From positions 12,919,281 through 12,983,280 of the forward strand of contig CM057144.1 of NCBI GenBank assembly GCA_029964075.1: a stretch of 64,000 nucleotides of DNA, given 5' to 3'. Both the position numbers and the translations under genes were made by a program. Numbering within the stretch: position 1 is the first letter of the stretch; every line of letters starts with the position of its first letter. This stretch comes from Patiria pectinifera. Taxonomy: Eukaryota > Echinodermata > Asteroidea > Valvatida > Asterinidae. A model generated the notes under the pieces. That model searched no databases. It was not told where the DNA came from and saw nothing but the letters and a program-made list of their open reading frames with translations. Positions 26,501 to 35,500 of the stretch are shown here, in pieces.

Positions 26501-29500
26501 ATACAGTGAAACACCGCTATACCGAACATTCGGCTATACCGAACATCATCCTTGGCTCTCGGTTTTTATGTACAAAACGTACGGAACATTCTTGTTGAAA
26601 AAAGGCCAACAGATTTAACAAAAACGGTTTTATTAAATGCTATTTTGGCCACTTTTAATTCCCGAACATCGAACCACCCATGGTTAGGCCTACATCATGT
26701 TTGAATGTTAAAGAGTGATAGATGGCTATTATTTCCCCAAGGAATAAAAGGAAAAACCACCCGTTGCTAAAGTTTCGTGACGACTCCTCATGCAGCCGCG
26801 GGATGTGAGAAATGCCTGTTCACTTTTGGTCAAAAGAGGGTACCGGCGATTCAAAATTGCTATCTCGAACGATCGTTATTACGAAAACTTTATGTGGATT
26901 CCGCAACGTTCTTTATAGCGGCGTACGTAGTGGTGAAAAGTTAGGGAAAGAGGTAAAAAATAATTTTTGCAAATTGGAAGAAGTTTACAAGAATAAATCC
27001 TAGTGCATCTGTCCCATGCTAAGTTAACTAAAATTTAGAACATCATAACCCTGGATTGAATTATAATTGCAAATGACTTACAACATTTTTGCTTTCATTT
27101 GTTTGTAGAAATCCAATGATTTCTCCAACTACCAAGTGATGAAACTCCTTCAAAAGGGCAAGATGACAAAACGGATCGACGTCCTGCAGAAAGAGATGAG
27201 CGAACGCAACGTCGGTGCCATCGCATCCATGATGGATGTCGAGAGCGGTAGATCCCATGCGGTAGAGGGAGGTTGTATCATGTCCGAAGACTCTCACCAT
27301 TATTTGTTGGTGAAACGAAACCCTTCCAAGATGGACGCAGACTCCTCCAAGATGGAGGCAGATGAGACTCAAGAAATCGCGGAAGACGCCAGTCACCAAG
27401 ACAAGAATGCCGACTCCCAGGGCTCCAAACTCACTTGTGAAATTGAACAAGACGGTCAGATGGCGAATGATGTCAAAGTTCAAAGTTCATCCCATTTGCC
27501 ATGGGAAACTGATGTGATCATCATTGATGATACAGAACTGGATGTTGATTCCAAACAGGGAGCAGAAATTGCGCACGTTGTCAAAAACTTGTCAAATAGT
27601 GGAACGAGTTTGATTTTATCTGACTCGTCGGACAAAATGTCCGCCATACCTAAAGTGGAATCATCAAATGTGATTGAGAAAATTGGCCTGAAAGGTCAGA
27701 GGTCAGACAGTGATGATGGCATTCTTAAAGTAGACTCACACTCACAGGGCAGTATCAAGACTGGTTTATTGGAGAACAGGACTGAGTTGGGACAAGACAA
27801 AGAAACAATCGTCTTAATTGATGATGATCTGAAAGATTCCGCATCGCTTCCTCTTAAAGCAAAAGAGATGTCTTCCATGGTGCAAGCTGACCAGAGAGTT
27901 GAAAATGAAGCAACCCGCAAATCAAAACAAACCCATCAAAAGGAAGAACGAGCCTCTGAGGTAGCTGAAACGGCCAAAGACCTTTCCGAGGAATCGGTGC
28001 CAACAGCATCTCCTGATGTCATCTCTGTTGACGCGGATGATGAGAATCTTGCTGTCATAGCAACAAGTAGGCAGGAGATGAAGAAGGCATCGGACACAGC
28101 TGAGATGGATAGCTCAGTCAAGGAGGCAGCCAAGGAAGGAGTGATTGATGCAGATGATGCATCGTCCAGTGATGGTGAGTGAAAAATTGATTAACAGTGA
28201 TTCGCCAAACTTTGGGAATGTTACTTAGTCTTGCATAATGAATTGTTTGGTCACGCAGGGTAAGTAAACAAAAATAGGAAACCGTTAGTTTTTGAAAGAA
28301 GTTCTGCATTTAGCGCCTTTCAGATCATAGGATGTGAAAAACCTATTAATAAGCTTTCCTTTAGTACAAGAGTCATTCAAATCACTAATGTACTTTTTTC
28401 AGTTATGGGATTTTAAACACAAAGTCAGTTTAAACATTTTGTCCAAGGATCACATTAATGGTACGTGATATTTCAGTAAAATGAAACCCATGTTGTGGCA
28501 TGAAAATGATATCGGAATAATCCCATAAGTCTCCGAGGTAGCCAAGTAGAAGGCAGGGCTGGACTATAAACGCTTGACATTGTAGAGCATGTTGTTTTAA
28601 CGTTGGAAGCAGACAGCGTTTTGATAAAGGTCATGCTAAGAGCCAGTTATCAGGGTAATGAGAGTGTCTGGTGATTTTTTTTCTGCGTGAATTGTTTCCA
28701 TTTTGCTGAAATATCACTTAACTTTTTTTTAATCTGTGGACAAAATTTTAATACTGTAGTTGTGTTTGAAAGTCCATAACTGAAAAATTACATAAGCAAT
28801 ATGAATTATTCTTTTACTAAAAGAAAGCTTATTAATTGGGCTTTCACATGCTAGATTTGAAAAGCTCTACATGCAGAACTTCTTTTTAAAAAATAAGGGG
28901 CGCATTTTGGGTTTCCTTTTTTTTTTACTCACACTGTATGTGACTGGTTTAGTTTCTATGCATTAATCTTGTCAGCGAAATATATACAGTCGAGTCTCGT
29001 TAATACAATCTTGTTCGGACCTAGCCAAATTGTTTGTTATATCAGAATTTTGTATTAAGAGGAACATCAGTCCCATTCATTGTGTACATAAATGCACAGT
29101 CGGGACCAAGGCTTTATGTTTGTTATAACCAGAATTTTGTATTAACAGAGTTTGTACTAATGAGAGTCGACGGCATGCAACTGTAAGTTATAAAGCCTGA
29201 GTATCCAGAAGAACCAAAAACTAGAACAGAAGATGTTTTCATAATTAATATTTAACCTTGATGAAGGAGTACTAGTGGTGTTCATATACCTTCATCAATA
29301 ACTTTTTGTTGAAATTGAAAATTGCTGAGCTTTACTCTTTTCACCTTCACTATCTTCATCAGAAGAGTTTGTTGAAGTACCTGATCAGTCATCGACTCCA
29401 GCCATTGTCGAAGAACTATTTCCTGCCAGTGCATTCATACCATCTGCTGGTGTGGGTGAAGTAACAACTCTAGCCTCATCACCGAGTAACTCGGCAGATA

Positions 29501-32500
29501 TCAACGCTCGGGATTTATCAGAATCCAGGTATTGTTTGCGGAGACTGCGCACAGTTCTGTACACTAAATTTCCTTTTTAACCTTTCTGCTATTTAAATAA
29601 TCACTGAAGGTCAAAATTTCCCTCCACTTCCCCTGCTTTACTTTCAACACCGGCTAGTCACCAGCAGTCAGTTCATAATGTCAAGCAAGCACTGTCACTA
29701 GTCGAGCTCAGTCAACAAGACCATGAACAGACAAAGCAGGCAAGTTGTGGTCACAGCTGACTTATATAATTATCAATCACCCGAAGTCCACAGCATAGAT
29801 GTATCAAGTTACATAAAAAGTCCCAGCAAGTCAATCCTGCTTTATGTTGGCTGGAAATTCTTAACTGTTGAAAGCAGTCACTTGATTGATTTTGACTGAA
29901 AGGACTACTGGGCACAGAATGTATGTTTGCGTAGGAGGGTTAATGGCAATGCAGATTTGACTTTTGGTTAAGGATAATGACTGTTTAGTTAAGAATTAGA
30001 CATAGCCGTGTTTTACTTAATGGCATTTTATTTTGCGCCATTCATCCAATGTATGTGTCTAGAGCTTCTCAAGAAAGTGTTCCCATGGAAACAGAAGCCC
30101 TAGTGACAGAGATGGATGAAGGAGGGAGGACTCAAGAAGAGGTTGATCTAGAGGATGTAGAGGATGCAGAAGACATTGATGAAGAGATACGGGAGGACCT
30201 TGAAGCTGAGATGGAGAGACGTCGAGAGGAAGCTAGGAAGGAATGGCAAGCCATGAACGTGGTAAAGAATATCGAGTAAACGTCTTTTGTCCCTTGCACA
30301 GCAAGGGTCTGTGATATGGGAGCAGATTCTGCGATTAATTATGCAACTAGACTGTGTCTTGACCTCCAGATTCTGGCCATTCAGCGGGCGCCTTCTATAT
30401 CAGGTCTTCGGTTACCTGTTGTCATGTACGTCTCATGAAACCTAGACATGAGATCTACTATGCTTTTACATTTTGAATTGTCTAAGCAAAAAAAGGCTGC
30501 GTCTCACGGCCTGTAACAATATGTCACGCGATGCGCGAACCTCATGTGGCTTGAATGATCATCACATAATATTTGAAATAACACGCGTAATAAGAAGGCC
30601 CTCTTGCGCGCTCAGGTGACACCCATGATGATACCCGCAGCATTTTTAAAAGCCAATGTCGGGTTTTATTAGATCTCTATGCCCGTTGATGCATAACAAA
30701 AACATGGCATCCAAATTGACCAATCAACAGCTTAGTCCAGATTTCTGAATGAAACAACGTCATGTTGACTCCGATTGGCTGGCGCGGGGTCGCATAAATT
30801 TGCATGCTTAGATATATCAGACGTTGGACCGGAGACAGAGAGGGCTCTGTCTGGATGCAGTTGTGGAAATGAACACTTGTTTATCAGGGCAGGCTATAAA
30901 GAAAGAATTGTCTTTTTTTTCTTGAAGGAGGATGTACCACATCTTCAGGAGAATCTTGAGGCTGAGCGTCAGATGCTGCGGACAGAGAGAGGCAAGCAAG
31001 AGAGAGTGGCTGCGTCCATCACCGACCTCATGTATGCCGAGAGCAAGGTAAGAATGTCTTGGGAGAACCTTGGAAACGGGAGAAGTTAAGACGGGAATCT
31101 ATCAGAGACCAGATTTATGCTTAGAGCAACAAAGAATGTCTTGGAAGAAACTTATATGGGATAGTAAAGGGATAAAGTCAAAGTGGCAATCAGAGACCTT
31201 ACGTATGATGAGAGCGTTGTAAGAATGTCTTGTCAGTTGTTGTAGGATGAAGATGCACAATTTCCTGCTGTTTGTAGTGAAGCATGCAGCAATCATCTTT
31301 GAAATACAGGTGTGCAGGGTGGTCAAAAAAACGTTTACACCTTTTCAGATGCATATTTTTTTTGGAATCAGGGAAACATGTTCAAATAGTTTCAAGATAT
31401 TCCTAAACTATCTTTGTGGTATATGGTGAAAATGGCACTGAAAACAAAGCCTAAATTTATAAATGGCAATGGTTTGAAGAAAGATGGTCAGTTTGTCCAT
31501 ACACAAGTCTATGAGATATGATCCACACAATGGCACTGCACGGACAAAGAACTGCAATAATTGTAATTCGGTCTACTTGACTGCCATAGACGCGGACAAA
31601 CTAGTTTTTGACCATTCTTCTGTAAATGGCCGCTATTCTTAACTTGAGCTTATACTTTCAACGCTGTTTTCACCATATACGACCAAGATCTTGTAGTTCA
31701 GGAATATCTTAAAGCAATTTCAACATTTCTCTTCAATTTTGAGCAATCTGCCTCCGAAAAAGTGTAAACTCTTTTGAGGGACCACCCTTTAAATTGGTGC
31801 ATTATTCACGTTGTTAGTGAGTTGTCGCAATTTTGTTTCTGGCTCAGATTTGATCACATGTCACTTTAAGAGCAATTTTCTCCGGTAAATGATGTTTGGA
31901 TTGTCTGTAGAAATTGCTCCAACTGTTTGGCATTCCGTACGTTGTTTGTAGGAATTGCTCCAACTGTTTGGCATTCCGTACGTTGTTTGTAGGAATTGCT
32001 CCAACTGTTTGGCATTCCGTACATTGTTTGTAGGAATTGCTCCAACTGTTTGGCATTCCGTACGTTGTTTGTAGGAATTGCTCCAACTGTTTGGCATACC
32101 GTACATTATTGTTTGTAGGAATTGCTCCAACTGTTTGGCATTCCGTATGTTGTTTGTAGGAATTGCTCCAACTGTTTGGCATTCTGTACGTTGTTTGTAG
32201 GAATTGCTCCAACTGTTTGGCATTCCGTACGTTGTTTGTAGGAATTGCTCCAACTGTTTGGCATTCTGTACGTTGTTTGTAGGAATTGCTCCAACTGTTT
32301 GGCATTCCGTACGTTGTTTGTAGGAATTGCTCCAACTGTTTGGCATTCTGTACGTTGTTTGTAGGAATTGCTCCAACTGTTTGGCATCTCGTACGTTGTT
32401 TGTAGGAATTGCTCCAACTGTTTGGCATTCCGTACGTTGTTTGTAGGAATTGCTCCAACTGTTTGGCATTCCGTACGTTGTTTGTAGGAATTGCTCCAAC

Positions 32501-35500
32501 TGTTTGGCATTCCGTACGTTGTTTGTAGGAATTGCTCCAACTGTTTGGCATTCCGTACGTTGTTTGTAGGAATTGCTCCAACTGTTTGGCATTCCGTACG
32601 TTGAGAGTCCCCAAGAAGCCGAGGCGCAGTGCGCATTCTTAGACAGGACGGAGCAAACGCAAGGCACCATCACTGATGACAGTGACGTCTGGCTGTTTGG
32701 AGGACGCACCGTCTACAAAAACTTCTTCTCCAAGCGGAGGGACGTGGAATGCTTCAAGAACAACGATGTAGAGAAACAGCTTGGTAGGTTGGAGGAGGTA
32801 GTGATGGGGTTGCTTACAAGAAAAATGCTGCTGTGACGTTTTTTAAAAAAGAAAAAAATTATCCTATAAGAACTAGCTAAGATTTATAACTTAATATTGT
32901 TGCATTTAATATGTACTAAAACAAGTTGTAGCTGAATTCCACAAAACTTGGAAGGGGAAGTTTCTGGTAATAATGTGGGCCCAATTTCAGAGAGCGGATG
33001 TGTTTCATATTTGCGTTTTGTTTTTCAAGACCAGAATCATTGCAATTGGGAAGGTTCACAATGCATTGTGCCAACTAGAGTTTGTCCTGGAGAGTTCATT
33101 GGTCGACAGATTTGCGGCGCGGGCCATTTGGAATTGTACGTTCTACCAGTCAAGCAGTTTCATATAAGCCTATGATTCGAGTATCTGTTTGCCCTTTTCG
33201 TTTCTTTTTATCAGTGTGGTGTTTTTGTAAGGCGGTTGAACCAATCTATAATGAATTAGCTGAAGTTGTCTACTGAAACTCATTCAAATGGGCCATGCTT
33301 AGTCGACCGTAAACTTGAGAAAATGACTCTTCATGGTAAACTCTTGGTGGCTCCCTGCATTGTGAATCGCCCGAATTCATCCCAGGTTTTATATCTCCTT
33401 GTTCTTTGCTCTCGTGATTTTTCAGTCTTGGATCGTTGTAAGCTGATCATCCTTGCTATGCTCCTTGGCAGCGACTACACGGAGGGCATCAAGGGAATAG
33501 GCTGGGTGACTGCTATGGAGGTCCTCGCGCAGTTCCCGGGTCAAGGAGTCGACCTACTCAAAGCTCTCAAGTAAGACATTTGGACAATAAAATTCGCAGC
33601 ACTATTTTTTTTCTTTTCAGAAATGAAACCGTTGATTTCTCAAAAGACCTCAACCAGTGTTGTTCATAGGCTTGAAGAAACCTGTGGAGAGTTGGTGACT
33701 GAAAAATACACTGTTTTGTTGAAAGAAAAATTCCATTGGAAATTCATGCTTTCAATTAGGACTCGTGTCAACTTGGGTAAGATAGAACTGCTAGTAGAAC
33801 TAGAACTTGCAAATAAAGAACTTGCGTCCACAGCTCACTCTGCGACATAAGCTTCCTGGCAGACGTATATTCTGTGCAAAGTTGTCCTTTCAGTCAAAAT
33901 CAGCCAAGTGACTGTTTTTAACAGTCAAGAGCTCCCAGCCCACATAAAGCAGGATTGGCTGTGACTGTTTTAATGTCACTTGATACAGCTATGCTTTTGA
34001 CTGTAGATGCTTGATAAGCCAGCTCTGCCTACCACTTGCCTGCTTTTGTCTGTTGACTGAATTTGACTAGTCGCAGCGCTTGCTTGAAATATGATCTGAC
34101 TGTTGGTGACTAGCCTGTGTAAAAGGCATGGCAGGGGAACAGGATCGATATTTTGTACTGTCTGTGACTGTTCAGACAGCAGGAGTGTTAATTCTTTCAG
34201 TTCTGCACTCGGCATCTCTTTGGTAGCATTTAGTGTCTTCTGATATGGTGCCTGGATGTTTGTAAAGTGTGTGGAACTGAAAGGAATAATCATAAAAGTT
34301 CTCAGCTGGATCATGTCGTAAATATCTTGTGATTTAAAAAAATGACTGGAGCTGGGTTTGAACCTGCGACCCCCGGACTACTGTCCCCTTGCTCTACCAA
34401 CTGAGCTATCCAGCTCTACATTGACGGCGTCCCAATTCGTCAATATCTTTGGTTCAAACCCGTTCCATTCCATTTCTTGGTTCAACTTTCAAAACATTGT
34501 TATAATTCAGCTAGTCAGTTTCCCTTTGTGGTTCGTTCGTAAATATTTTTTTACAGATCCTGGTGGGATGCTGCCCAGGAGCAGTTGATGCCACCTGTGG
34601 AGTCGCAGGTCAAAGGGAAGCTGCGCAAGTTGACCATACCCGCATCCTTCCCCTGCCAGCATGTATTTGATGCTTACTGGTCTCCCGTCATTGACGACTC
34701 GACGGAGGAATTCAGCTGGCAGTCCCCAGATCTCGGCCTCCTTAGAGAATATCCTAGCCCAGTCTAATGTGACTTTCGCGAACCCGGGATTCCTGGGTTA
34801 GCATTCATGAGCACCCTACTGAGATAATGGCTTCTCAATCAGTTAACGAACGTAAATATGTTCGCACACACGGCGGGAGTGCATGGTTTGTCCTTGATCA
34901 AACCATGATGTAGCTCCATGATCGTACAGTCAGGCTATCCCCAATGTATGTGCCTCGTTGTCCAGAGCCACCTGCCTCCCATCAGAATTTGAGTGACGAG
35001 TGACGAACCAGTTAAGTGCTGGAGAGCTACCTACATCTAAGAAAGCCACATTAGACTGGGCTCCAGTAATGTTGGAATCAGCCCCTTGAGCATGGTTTGA
35101 CTGAAAGAGAGGATTGCCTCGGGATTTTCCTCTGGAATTGTCCCCGGATTTTTGCCACAGGATTTTTCTTGGGATATTCCGTGGGAGTTTCCGTAGGAGT
35201 TTCCTCTGGTTTTTCCTCCAGACTTTCCTCTGGATTTCTCTTCTCAGGATTTTTCCTCGGGATGTTCCTCGGGGTTTCTTCTTCAGATTTTTCTCATCAG
35301 GATTTTCCTGAGAATATTATTCTGGAGATTCCTTGGGATATTCCTCAAGATTGTCCTCAAGCTTTTCCTGGGGATTTTCCAAATGTTATTGTCCTCGGGA
35401 TTTTCCCCAGGACATTCTTCAAGATATTTCAAATGATTTTCCATAGGATTTTCTTCATGATTTTCCTAATTTCCTTAACCCGAGGATTACATTCGCCAGG

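Noticed and set aside
31901-32569. CRISPR-like regular repeat array
   Set aside because: Units are contiguous with no unique spacers, the context is a eukaryotic intron, and each unit equals an exon edge.
31844-32709. Three long minus-strand frames rich in the repeat [11 protein letters not shown]
   Set aside because: They are by-products of the 41-bp minisatellite derived from ERCC5 exon 10; with a unit of 41 bases the same peptide blocks appear in all three frames.
34749-34770. A conventional GT donor (gtctaa at about 34763) for ERCC5 exon 12
   Set aside because: It breaks the conserved REF...LGW junction and has a poor donor; AT-AC splicing with the U12 branch point fits exactly.
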